This document shows, one piece after another, positions 11,201-21,467 of a DNA stretch of 64,000 nucleotides. The notes beneath the pieces were generated by a model. That model made no database searches. It was not told the origin of the DNA and was given only the letters and a program-made list of their open reading frames with translations. Numbering within the stretch: position 1 is the first letter of the stretch; each line of letters starts with the position of its first letter. This DNA comes from Antedon mediterranea (Eukaryota > Echinodermata > Crinoidea > Comatulida > Antedonidae). The stretch lies in contig NC_092676.1 in NCBI RefSeq assembly GCF_964355755.1, positions 25,774,288-25,838,287 of the forward strand, written 5' to 3'. The position numbers and the translations under genes are program-made.

Positions 11201-14111
11201 AACATCATCTGCCGAGTCTTCATCTCCAACTATTAACACCTCATCCTCTTTCCCTTTTCCTTTAACGGTCTTAGGTCTAGGCATCCTTGTTTGTTGTATA
11301 GCCTATTCCCACGTGTACTCTTGCTCACCTCACTCAGCTAGTCACTAGAGTGAACACTGCCTGGCTAGTAGCTTCCGGTTTGTGGCCTAGGCCTAGCTTT
11401 TGGATAACGTGTTAACATCAGATTCAAACCAAACCAGGTGCTAATTTTACAGAATCCCAACATAAATAAGATATAAATGACACTTAACCACAAATTCTGT
11501 TTATAAAATAATTAAAACCGGATAATTTTGGAGCCCTTGAGAGAGCAAAATCCTAAATATCCACATGGTCCAAAACGCCCTCAAATGTAAATGTATGCTT
11601 GTTTTTTTTTTGGACTGTTTCAAATAAATGTAAATGAAATGAAATGAATGGAAGAAAGTGTACACTGAATGAAGTAAAGAAAGAATGTGCAATAAGTATG
11701 CGGTATCTCTCATTTTCTTACACTGGAGCACATCAGTTCAGAATTGAATGGATCCAGATTATCAATTTTGTCTTCTTTTCTACTGTCATTTTTACTTTTT
11801 TTTTATAAAAGAATATAAATATATGTTCAATTTTTATTTTGATTTGTGTAAAACCTTATTTAATTTTAAATGCGATAACATTTGTAAAATCAATGAATGC
11901 AAATAATTTATGGCACAGAGAAGTGAATCTCTAAACATTTAGGATTTTATTTTCACAGAAAGCATACAAATCATGCTTAAAATTTGCCTAGAAAGTTTTT
12001 CTGATGTTTTTTTTAAATGGTGTTTTTATTTTAGTGCAAAACAATCAAAATCTTCCTGAAAGAAGAACCAGCCAGCTTTCAAGTTCAAGGTAAATAAATA
12101 ATTTAACTAATTATAACATTGTATTTTGGAGCAGGATAAACAATGCACTTTTACTGCAAATTCATTAATACACTTTTTTTAAGGTACATATAAAAATATT
12201 ACCAATTAAACAACCTATGCCTAGTCTGATATATGTCGTGATAAAAAATATATGTATTTAAATAGAATGAGATAATGATTTTTTATAATTATATGGAGGC
12301 CACCCAGCTTAATTTTTAACTAGCATCCTGTTTTTTTACAGTTATACATTTAATTTTCTTTTCTACAAAATGATTTTAACTTCAGCTCTGTTGATGCACA
12401 AACTGATGGACAAGTTGGCAATGAAACGCCTGTGTCTGCAAATGTTAACCCAGGTATTTAATATTTTTAATGGAAGAGTTTACACTGAATGAAGTGAAGA
12501 AAGAGTATATACAGTACATAGATAACCATTCAATTATTTTTATTTATTTGTTGAAATTAAACCTTAATTTAATTTTAAATTAAATTTCAATTAATGAAAA
12601 CAATTTATGGCACTGGCAACAAGTGTTTTTTTCTTTCTCATTTCATATTAAAAATAACAAACAAAACTAATAGAGATTATAAAAATGTCATTTGTTTTTT
12701 TAAGATGATGTTTTTGATGATCTTCAGCCTGCAGCAACAGAAGTTGATTCTGATAATGCTACTGACATCAAACAAACGAATGCATCAACAAGAGGGAAAA
12801 AAGATATGGTAAAATGGGGAAAAAAAGGTAAAACAACTAAATGTAAATCATATTTGCCCAACAGAGGGGCCATGCATTCAAAGCACAATATCATTTTTAA
12901 TGGGCTGGGTGGGGAAAAGGATCCAGAGGCTTGTAAAAATACATTAATTTTGTTATGTTTGTTTCTGAAGGATTAACAATATTGGTAACAGCTGGATATA
13001 CAACAGATATATTGGCCCTTGAAAAAAATATTTTTTTGTGAATAGGCCATTTTAATATCATATAATAGTTTGACAGAAAAATTGAATTAAATAAATATAT
13101 TTATTTACTGTACCTGGTAAGTCCGTAAATTTTAATTTTTTAATTAGTCAACCGGAAACACATTGTCAATGGGTTTTTGATTTTGTCTTATATATAAGCA
13201 AAATTATTTTTTTGCAAAAGCGAATTACAAATTGGATTTTTCAAAGTTTTCATACATCTTTATTGGTTCATGTTTTTGAGAGAAAACATACTATTTAATG
13301 TTTTTTTTCCTATTTCAGAATTCCTGTGGTCGTTATTTGTGGCACTGATTGTCCTTGTAGCATGGTCATACCATTACTTTCAAGCTGCGCAAACATTACA
13401 CTATGGTAAATGAAACATAGACCCACCTATCATTTTAGTATTATGGTGAATTAAATAAGACCCCATAATACATACAGTATCATGTTGTTTTGCTAATTTA
13501 ATATTAATTCAGTACTTTATTAGAATGTATTGTTTATTTTACCAGCAAGTAAATACTATAGTAATGCTTCCTAAGATTAAACTTTCCACAAATAAACAAT
13601 ACAATATTTGAAAAATCTGACATAAGATTTGGTTATGGCTATATTGTCAAACAAATAACAATATGTGCTGCTACAACTTACAAGAACCAAATACTAAAAT
13701 ATTTCCTTTGTTTTTTCTATTTCAGGAATCTCATGGTTATTAATTTCTGGATCTCTAGTGGCTTTGATTGCCCATTTCATAGCATTGACATTTGGTTTCC
13801 TTCAGGAGGCTAAACAATCAAATTATGGTAAATGCATTGTCTTCCTACCTTTCATCATCATCATGTTACTTGTATTAATTAATTATTATGATGATGTATC
13901 TGGAATCCAAAAAGGAGGTTGCATTTCACTTCTTATATTCGTTGGTTCAATGTTTTTCCAATTTGTTAATCCAGTATCTAAGTTGGGAAAGGTTGGTTGT
14001 GTGTTTATAGTTATTATTTTATTTGCATTCACGATTTATGGTAAAGATGCCCTCAAATATGTAACACCCTTTAATGTTCTTTTTAACATATTAAAGTCAA
14101 TTTTGGGCTAG
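5227..14111 (+). CDS. Tandem-DED, multi-pass membrane protein, paralogue 1
   Basis: Eight exons join in frame: 5227-5779, 6547-6592, 7007-7074, 12035-12089, 12386-12453, 12705-12827, 13319-13405, 13726-14111, giving 461 codons. Residues about 6-80 look like a death effector domain, including the RxDL-type motif RLDL (72-75). Residues about 100-184 look like a second DED. Residues 185-304 are a polar linker, partly from a duplicated exon pair. About five hydrophobic segments follow (roughly 306-326, 335-357, 366-386, 400-418, 425-441), then a C-terminal YGKD motif. The start is the first ATG after the acceptor at 5220-5221; a 5'-UTR exon probably lies upstream. The first exon stays open to 5844, but the donor at 5780 matches the frame of the next exon. 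DEDs normally mediate homotypic assembly in caspase-8/FADD signalling. A membrane-tethered adaptor role is inference, and I recognise no named family. Confidence 0.75.
5948..6505. mobile_element. MITE-like element with GATGTATTGTCCCTT termini
   Basis: The left end gatgtattgtcccttg and the right end caaagggacaatacatct are inverted copies. The interior is non-coding and AT-rich, with internal inverted similarity. It lies in intron 1 of the first DED gene. Partial relatives appear at 15660-15975 and 24290-24480. Confidence 0.65.
6540..7080 (+). repeat. First copy of a duplicated exon pair in DED paralogue 1
   Basis: Exons 6547-6592 and 7007-7074 are repeated as 12035-12089 and 12386-12453 with the same lengths or phases. 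Their peptides share NLPE, then a serine-rich stretch, then VDAQTDGQVGNET and SANVNP. Flanking intron sequence is also duplicated (the block around gaagcaggatgaacaatgca at 6829 recurs near 12124). Both copies keep splice sites and frame, so both can be used. Confidence 0.8.
7526..10491 (-). pseudogene. LINE ORF2: endonuclease plus reverse transcriptase, split by a frameshift
   Basis: Two abutting frames cover the ORF. The upstream frame (10491-8923) has an exonuclease-endonuclease-phosphatase fold signature: SHINIRSLNKN near the start, LSEVW, RGGGVGAYI, GDFNI and ISDHLA. The downstream frame (8917-7526) has reverse-transcriptase blocks: QYGFREGYST, FLDLKKAFDTVNH, GVPQGSVLGP and the catalytic FADDTSLF. 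The two frames are offset by one base near 8915-8945, where the upstream frame ends in a stop and the downstream one continues the expected sequence. That is most simply a single indel in this copy. Both proteins would serve target-primed reverse transcription of the element. Confidence 0.88.
10531..11284 (-). pseudogene. LINE ORF1 (coiled-coil nucleic-acid-binding protein), frameshifted near its N terminus
   Basis: The frame 11130-10531 (199 codons) begins with a heptad-rich coiled coil containing KQLKEDNEDLTRRVEKLEKE. It continues with QYSRRENIEIRGIS, a signature common in L1/CR1-type ORF1 proteins, and then an RRM-like region. An upstream ATG at 11284 opens a lysine- and acid-rich N-terminal segment (MPRPKTVKGKGKEDE) in another frame that runs to about 11130, so the natural ORF1 probably begins at 11284 and this copy has a frameshift near 11120-11135. 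ORF1 proteins bind the element RNA. Confidence 0.75.
12030..12460 (+). repeat. Second copy of the duplicated exon pair in DED paralogue 1
   Basis: See the copy at 6540-7080. The intron part also repeats. The sequence around tacactgaatgaag occurs near 11657 and again near 12482, so the duplicated unit includes sequence flanking the exons. Confidence 0.78.
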
Positions 14112-15349
14112 AATTGTGTTTTATGCATCGCATTACCAAGATCCTGGATTCACTGTATGCAAATCATTCATTATACTCTTCACCTGTATTCATGTTAATC
14201 ATTCTCATGACACTAATAATAATAATGTATTTATTTACTTTTGTAACAGTGGCACACTTCGATATGAAGGTGTGTTCTACAATCAAAATTTACTAAAACC
14301 ACATTACAATGCTAACTATACAATTTACAACAATAATAATACAAATTTAATATGAATGAAACAGTACCTTTGATATTTACAAACCTACTCCTTCCCCACC
14401 CCAAATCTAGCCTCTACAAATCCCCATTTTTCTTTAATCAACATAACATTAATAACATTATAAATTTAAATTAATACAAATAATATATAGTAATAATCAG
14501 TAATAAGTTTACACACAATTTAAGAGATCAGATTTTTTCACAAGGCTCTTACATAATTTATCCGTCAATTCACAACAAACATAGTCGTTTCCAAGGATAA
14601 ACTGCAATTTTGTCTTAGTTTCCAATTTTTCAAATCTTGAAAAACTTTTTTAAGGCCATTGGCAACAAGTTGTTTTTTAAATTCTGCAAATTCATGTTTT
14701 CTGATGCTATCAAGTGCAATTTAACATGTCAAGTAATAATCATTCACATGGCAAACCTCAAATGAGGCATTCATTCCTAGTAGTAAACTGACCAGCCAAT
14801 TACTCATCTCTTAACAGTTAACAAATTCTGTAAAAATGTTTGGGAAGGTTACTTTGTCATCAAGCATTTTACAAAAAAAGTTATAAATAGAGAATTAAAA
14901 AACAAAATGGTATAGGCTACTATATGGCAATTGCTTTTATAATTTTGAAAATCATGAAATATAAATATTGTTTATTTCAAGGATCTCATTAACTTTACAT
15001 TATCTTTTTATTAGTATATATAACCTCTCCATTGGCTTCATATAAAAAAAGAATTTTGTACAAAATTATTGTTTTTTTTTTATAAATGTATTTTTCTTTT
15101 TTCATTTCATTTATTTCAATATCATTATCGCAGCCTTAGCTGTATTACAAAGATATTTACATTTTCTCAATATTAAAATTTGTATAAAAGTATAAAACCA
15201 ATGATAATTATATATAAAAAAGGAGGCAATTTACACAAGAAAAACAATACAGGAACATTCAAAAAGTTTAGCTTAAAATATTTACTGTGTTAATTGTTCC
15301 TTTGTACCTTTTTTGATTTAATTAGTTTAATCGTGATCAGCTTTCATGT
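14112..15349. other. 3' region of DED paralogue 1 and AT-rich spacer
   Basis: This stretch follows the stop codon. Two short frames at 14114-14355 lack any domain and probably lie in the 3' UTR. The rest is low-complexity AT-rich DNA with no RNA gene or coding region that I can support. Confidence 0.4.
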
Positions 15350-15359
15350 ACAATTACAG

Positions 15360-15580
15360 GTGTCATCTTTGCTCCTCTAATGATCCCACCCAACTTTTCG
15401 GTCCACGATCTAATCGGAAAGCTGGCGATTTATGAGGAACGAATTTGGCACCTCTATTTAAACGCCAATTTAAAACTTTTCTTTTTAATTAATTATGGTA
15501 GTATTGTACTTATTGTTAGGCGCTCTGTTCTTTTTAGGGCGCCATATAAAAACTTATAGAGAATAGTAATAGGTACTTTT
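15360..15580 (+). pseudogene. Possible LINE 3' remnant
   Basis: A short translated stretch near 15445-15490 reads FKRQFKTFLFN, like the final residues of many LINE ORF2 proteins. It is followed by an aggcgc/gcgccat region like LINE or SINE tails. The rest is too decayed to place. Confidence 0.3.
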
Positions 15581-15649
15581 TATTGATTGCAAATTATAAT
15601 GTTTGACATATTCTAAAACCAATGGGTACAATTGATTGTAGACCTAATA

Positions 15650-15980
15650 ATATTTTATGTACATAGTATTTTTGTAAAGAAAAACATGAAAAATGAAGAT
15701 TACTAAAATCAGAATTTGAATAGGCAATTTTGCAGTTTTATTAAAGTTATTCACTTCTGTAGAAAAAAAAACGAAAGAATATAGAATTTGTTATTTCACT
15801 TATAAAAAGACAAAAAAAGCAGTAAATTTAAATCCGACAGACAATTTTTTGCTTTAAATTACATATTTTTTCTCAATCCACTTTTTAGTCAAAGTGAATA
15901 ACTCTTATGTGACATTAAAATTGCATATTCAACAAACAATTAAAAAAAAATTTTAGGGGGACAATATATCTTTAATACAA
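15650..15980. mobile_element. Decayed copy of the TGTCCC-ended MITE family
   Basis: It shares blocks with 24290-24480 (catgaaaaatgaagatta, ttttgcagtttta, tcactt..gtagaaaaa) and a right end (gggggacaatatatcttta) like that of the element at 5948-6505. Confidence 0.45.
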
Positions 15981-16535
15981 ATTATATATTTAAACAAATT
16001 TGTATTGAAATGTACCTGTGTAGGTAAAATAATCTTGATTATCATGAAATATAAAATGTTGCTGTTGAAGTACTATTAAATACACTATTTAAAATCTAAA
16101 ATGTTCTCACTTGTAATTTTGGCCCTGCTCTCTGCAGACAAAAATTAACCAATATAAATGAACCAATAATTAACTAATGTTCTGTGGAACAGCATTTAAC
16201 CATGGAGTGTAAAATTGTTACAGATATCTAAGAATCCGATAATTCTCATTCAAATCAGATAGCCAATATGATCTGAACTGCTGTGATGAACAAAATTATT
16301 GCATTGTGGGAAAGCTCTTGGTATTACGGTAATGATTGGTTGGTCATGCATATTTGATTTAAATTTTAAATTAATTTACAACAAAAAACATTTACTGTAT
16401 ACACTGTGTTTTAATGTGTACAATGTATTAATAAAATAAAATATAAGTATAAAGAAAAACAGGAATTGAGTACCCTTTTATCCATGTAATTTATATTTTT
16501 AGTCGCGTGCAACATGACTCTACAACTCACTATGC

Positions 16536-16575
16536 TGGTCGGTTGGACGGACGGTCGGTCGGTAGGTCGGTAAAC
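16536..16575. repeat. Short GGTCGG-type simple repeat
   Basis: An imperfect tandem of ggtcgg/ggacgg units. Confidence 0.6.
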
Positions 16576-16874
16576 ACTAACTTGAGCAAGCGACTGCAGC
16601 CATCTATATGGCCTTGTTTTATTTTAAAACTTTGCACCATGTGCGTATCTCTACCTGTTAAACTATAGAGAGGAGGCGTGTGTGTATATATACACTATCT
16701 TTGGTAGTAACAATTACAATAATAAAATTGTAAATTATAGGTAAATAAAAAGAAATAAATATTAAACGTAAGGAGACCAGTTTATCCTAGCTCTACTACT
16801 ACTACTACTGACCTAGGCGAGCAGGGATTTATTAGGCCTAGTAAACTAGCAGCCACTGATACAGCAGCTGGGCC

Positions 16875-17400
16875 GAGCCTTGACTGTCATTTATGGTACT
16901 GGAGTAAGCAGTAGACTGGGACTAAATTGCAGTCTGACCAACTGGAAAGTATCCAACGTAGGGCACTTAGAATCATGTTCCCAAAGCTCAGTTACAACAA
17001 AGCAATGGATCAATGTAATGTGCCTGTGCTATGTGAACGTCGAACTAGACTGTGCAAGGATTACTATCAGAAACTTAAAAACCCTTCCCATAGACTACAT
17101 CACCTTCTGCCAAAAGCGCCTAAATCTAGATACAATTTAAGACAAGTTAAAGAATTTTGCATTCCAAAAGTAAAAACGGAACGATCAAAAAATTTCATTG
17201 TAAACTTTGGTCTCTTTCACAAGTGGTAGGCATAAATATCACTGCACAGTCGTTTCTCCCCCTGTCTTCTGTTTTGTCTGTTCTTCGATGGTTTGTGTAT
17301 TTTGATTGTTATTGTTGATGGATAGGATATATTTTCATTTAAGTATAAGTATATATTTTTGTATAATTCAACCCAAAAGTTGCAATAAAAGTATTTTATC
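16875..17400 (+). pseudogene. LINE ORF2 C-terminal fragment and 3' end
   Basis: The frame 16927-17229 encodes QLESIQRRALRIMFP, then a CERRTRLCKDYYQKL segment, then YNLRQ. This is the usual region after the RT domain in LINE ORF2 proteins. It is followed by a non-coding tail with aataaaag near 17384. The upstream part is frame-disrupted. It is a different LINE lineage from the 7246-11390 copy. Confidence 0.75.
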
Positions 17401-18180
17401 AGTTTATCTACTGTAGTCTAGCTGGCAGTAGCAGGCTTAGCAACACTAGACTGAACTAGGACTGACGACTGTGCTTCAATTTGTTTTAATATAGTTATTT
17501 AGTATGGATATGATTATTTTTATAAATAATATACAGGTATAGTCTGGGTACGGCCTCCTGGGTAATCAGCAGGCCTAGTCCTATCTAAAACTAACATTAA
17601 TAATAATAATTTTTCTTTGTCATATCTTTTACTTATTTTATGTGGAACAATTAAAATGAATAAATGAATGAATACATATGTACCTGTTTCTGTAGTGTAT
17701 GGAGGAATTATATTTTAACTGAGGTACTATAGACCTAATTATAATAGAATAGTTAGTAGGTAGTAGCCAGCTAGTACTGTAGTAAAATACTTATTATTTC
17801 CTTTCAGTATTTAACTTCTGTATTCCATACATACCACCAAGGTACAGACAAGCAAATTAGACATGAGATTTGAAGGAAATAGCGGGAGACACTGACGGGT
17901 TGCAAACCACCCTAAGAATGATAATTAATTGTTAGCACACTCAGATTGCATTATGATTACACTACTGAGAGAAAACACCAAAGTGATAGAGCATATCATT
18001 ATGTTACTGGCTCAAAATCAGTACAATATTTGCAAAAGAAAAAAATACTGTATATTGCAATTGATAAATAAATATACTGTATCGACCCACATTTATACTG
18101 TGCATGGGTTAATGAAATTTGATTCCGAATTATTTTCGGTATTTTATTTGTAAAAATTCAGACTTGCTGGACTAAACCAA
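17401..18180. other. Non-coding, nothing recognised
   Basis: AT-rich sequence with several gtaggt/taggcc-type short motifs. The frame 17929-18153 shows no domain and no splice support. Confidence 0.4.
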
Positions 18181-18181
18181 T

Positions 18182-18348
18182 AGTTCTGCTACCTAACAAC
18201 AATAGAGAAATTATTGCATTTGGTTCCGTTGTTTAAAATCTGTTTTTTGAACGATGTTTTGTTGATTCTTTGGTTAGCTGAAACATCTTGTAGCTGAGCC
18301 TGCAACTATTGTGAGAAGTTATAAGCGTGAATCCTATGCTATCTAGTA
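18182..18348 (-). pseudogene. Duplicated fragment of the Bmt2-like last exon
   Basis: Nearly identical to 26961-27129, part of the last coding exon and the stop-proximal region of the Bmt2-like gene, in the same orientation. Few substitutions separate the copies. One base is missing in a T run (gatgttttgttg against gatgtttttgttg), which breaks the frame. Similarity stops abruptly at tctagtattg on the right. No neighbouring exon of the methyltransferase is present, so it is a partial duplicate rather than a second gene. Confidence 0.8.
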
Positions 18349-18509
18349 TTGGACTGTTTCAACTGGTATTGGGAGAGTTTCAGGTTTTCAGAGAGTCCGG
18401 TATTGGAAGAGTTGAGTGTAGTTTGTGTGAAATGTAAAGAGATATCTATGTTGTGCATATGCTGCATTCATTCCTACAAAGTTAAATTCAACATGAACTA
18501 TTTTTCTAC

Positions 18510-18955
18510 ATAAACATGCAATTATATCATTTGATTATTAACCAAGAAAGGATGAGGTTTCTAAAAGGTAAAATCCTGTTGCTGACATATAAGGCCATCA
18601 ACGGATGTGCTCCAGCCTACATATGTGACATCATTACTCCGTCAACCAACTCTTCGCTTCGTTCATCCAGCAGACTTCTTTTAAAACCTGGACCCCGTTC
18701 CAGAACTCGGTTTTACGGTGATCGTGCTTTCGCTGTCGCAGCCCCAAAACTCTGGAACACTCTACCCCTCGAAATACGCTCATCAAAATCTGTTATCACA
18801 TTTAAAACTAAACTCAAAACTCATCTCTTCAGAGAAGCATAATCACACGCTACTACTTGCACAGATCTTGGAAAACACAGCGCTTTGAAACCTTTGTCTC
18901 TTGCGCTTTATAAATGTTATTATTATTATTATTATTATTAAAACAAATCTCTTTG
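18510..18955 (+). pseudogene. LINE ORF2 3' end with (TTA)n tail
   Basis: The frame 18516-18842 contains LTYKAINGCAPAYI, then RTRFYGDRAFAVAAPKLWN, TLPLEIRSSKSV and FKTKLKTHLF, the very typical C terminus of CR1/L2-like ORF2 proteins. It ends about 85 bp before a (tta)n microsatellite (18918-18942), the kind of tail those elements carry. The 5' part is absent, as expected of 5'-truncated insertions. Confidence 0.85.
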
Positions 18956-19369
18956 CTAACTCTTTTATCCCCTGGTATCATCCACCATAACAAGAAAGTG
19001 AGAAGATATTAAGTTTTATGTTTTTTAATCTTGTATATTGTATTGTTTATGAATGTAATTTTATGCCTGAAAATTTTATGTATGATGCAATAATTTTTTT
19101 GTAGGACAACCTCAGCTGGAAATTAAATACGGAAATGATACTTAGCAAAAAAGGGACATCAGAGACTCTACCTACTGAGAAAACTTTATGTTGATAAAAC
19201 TATTGTTAAAATATTTTATAACTCTTTTATATTTTATAACTCTTTTATGGAGAGTGTTCTGTCGTTTCTATCTCAGGGTCAAGCATACAAATTCCTTACA
19301 AAAAAATTGTTAACTTCCAAAGTAACAGGTTTTATCCTATATTCCTTTTGTGATTGAAGCGTGGTTCCC

Positions 19370-19543
19370 ACTAGCCAGCGACGCAACGCAAGGACGTAAC
19401 GCAACGCAAGTAAATTGACCAATCACAAGCGATGACTTATTCGCTTGTGATTGCAAACTGTCTATAACTTCGCTTGTCATTGGTTAAAACGCTTGCGTTG
19501 CGTTTACGTCCTTGCGTTCTAGTGGGAACCAAGCTTTAGAAAA
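19370..19543. mobile_element. MITE with GGTTCCCACTAG termini
   Basis: The left end tggttcccactag with cgcaaggacgtaacgcaacgc is inverted at the right end (gcgttgcgtttacgtccttgcg, then ctagtgggaacca). It is about 170 bp long with no coding capacity. The inner halves (caatcacaagcgatgactta and cttcgcttgtcattgg) are also partly inverted, so the whole element can fold back. Confidence 0.85.
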
Positions 19544-19774
19544 TTTTAACCATGCTCTTTATAAGGAATTTGAAGTGTTGCCTCATGGCTGTCTAATTCA
19601 TTTGTGCCTGCTGCCATCAGACTATTAAATAAATAAAATTAAAATTACATTTTTATTACAATTAACATTTTATGATTCAAGATTTAAGAGTTTTATGTTA
19701 AATGTTAAAAATGTTAAATGTAAATGTTAAATGTATTATTACTGGTCCTCAAATTTTACTGGAAACTGAGGAAA

Positions 19775-20175
19775 TTCGGATTAGGCCCTCCACGGACCCA
19801 CGGCAGCCAGCAGTGCAGCGCCTACCAGATCAGCACACCGGGAGACGATCCCCTACTCTTTTCGAATAGTGTACCAAGTTCTTTAACGTGCACTGTTAAG
19901 TACACGGGACCAACGGCTTTACATCTCATCCGAAGGACGAGGCAATGAGAGTAAAGCATCTTGCCTAAGCATGCAATTAGTATGGTACAGATCGGCTCAA
20001 ACACATGCCTATCACATGCTAGTCCGATATTATTATTACACCATCACTCTCCAGTATATACAGCACCAGCTGCTATTTCTAGACGGTCTCCCATCCAGAA
20101 CGCAACCGGGCCCAACGTTGCTTAACTTCGGTGATCTGACGAGAACCGGTGTTTCAACGCAGTATGGCCGTATAT
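19775..20175 (-). mobile_element. SINE with a 5S rRNA-derived head
   Basis: On the minus strand, 20170 down to about 20060 reads as a diverged 5S rRNA: tacggccatac at the start, gatcaccgaagttaagcaac, gggcccggtt, then tggatgggagaccg and a gctgta end. The body (about 20050-19780) contains cttcggatgagatgtaaagc, ggtcccgtgtac, gcacgttaaagaac and cgaaaagagtagggg. The same body is found in the tRNA-headed SINEs at 57440-57790 and 61395-61700. An internal 5S promoter transcribed by RNA polymerase III would explain mobilisation. This is known design for SINE3-type elements; family assignment is inference. Confidence 0.82.
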
Positions 20176-20179
20176 ATTT

Positions 20180-21450
20180 GATGTTGTAATTTGTACTTTT
20201 TATTGTACGATGATGTAATCCATCTCCTTTTTGTTAATTATCTATGAGGGATGAATAAAAATATATACTACTAATTTCCCATGTTGGACGAATAAAACTT
20301 ATAATATTACTTATTATAACATGCAACATTCCTGTTCAACTCAAAAGGGCCTAGGTTATTGGCAATATAAACTCAATTACACAGTACAATACATTAAATC
20401 ATTGGTATGCAATTACACTTGTTGCAGTATATGAAAATCATGTCTCGAAAATCAATGTTTTATGCAAGTTATAATCTTAATAGTTCATAAATTCAAAATA
20501 AAATGTTTTCCTTCCATAAATATGTAATTATAAACAAGTATTCCTTTTTTCCCATGTAGCTAGCATTTTTGGTTAAAGGTATACATTTAAACACTGACAT
20601 TTCCTGTTCAATATAAAAGGTGTAATTGGCATAACAATAAACCCAATAGTAGTATAGTAGGCCTACGTTGCAGTCATTGATTGGTGGTAGCATATCATGT
20701 GATGACGCGTGCAGGTGTATTGCAACACAATCGTGAAATTCAGTTGCTTTAAGGTGTTGTTTAGTACATTAATATTCATTCTTGCTGTTGCGCTTTGATG
20801 AATTTGGTGAAGACACGTACATTTTGTGAGACAGAATAACCCAGGAGACAATTTAATAGCAAGTATGTTAACCTATTAAGTAGTAGTTGTTGGAATAAGT
20901 TACCGACATATAGGAAGTTGTTTTAACTAAACTATTTCCTCTATTTATGGTATAATTAATACATAGAGAAATGTTGTAATCTAGAACATTCTCTGGATAT
21001 ACCCCATTAGCCAGAGCACACTGTTTACAGTATTTTATAGGAGATTATGCTGTATTATAATGTACAATGTAATAAGTAAATCATTATAGTACATTTAGTA
21101 CTAGTAGTAAAAATGTCTATACCTGCTAATGGTAGGTATGGTATATTCAGAATAGTAGGCCTACAATATAGGGTTGTCTAATTGTCTCACTCAAAACTGG
21201 TAGACCATGATATTGTTCATGTATGTTTAAAAAAATCAAGTTTTCCTTTATTTAGAAATTCTACATACAGAACTTATTAAACGATGCCCTTTATTTGGTT
21301 TATATCCTGAGAGAATTGCCTTGTATTTGATGATAATAATGCTGATAATAAATTGGTACTCAAACTAAACTCTTTCCAGACTAAAGACACCCATCATGGT
21401 ATTGAATTATTAAATGAATTAATTAACTTAACATTCACAGTTATTTTCAG
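20180..21450. other. Upstream region of DED paralogue 2, no gene recognised
   Basis: AT-rich, with taggcctac motifs near 20658 and 21158. The 5'-UTR exon(s) and promoter of the second DED gene presumably lie here, but I could not locate them. Confidence 0.35.
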
Positions 21451-21467
21451 ACAAACACATACACACA

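Larger units (their letters stand above)
7246..11390 (-). mobile_element. Non-LTR retrotransposon (jockey/CR1-like LINE), near full length
   Basis: On the minus strand the element has an ORF1 (coiled coil plus RNA-binding type), an ORF2 with an AP-like endonuclease and reverse transcriptase, and a short 3' UTR ending in a (GAAA)n tail (7246-7270 read from the other strand). It lies inside the large intron between the two duplicated exon pairs of DED paralogue 1, antisense to that gene. Both ORFs carry one frame disruption, so this copy is probably inactive. The 5' boundary is approximate and I could not identify a target-site duplication. Confidence 0.85.

Noticed and set aside
19775-20175. 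Functional 5S rRNA gene
   Set aside because: The head has many substitutions relative to a typical 5S sequence and runs directly into a SINE body, with no 5S terminator.
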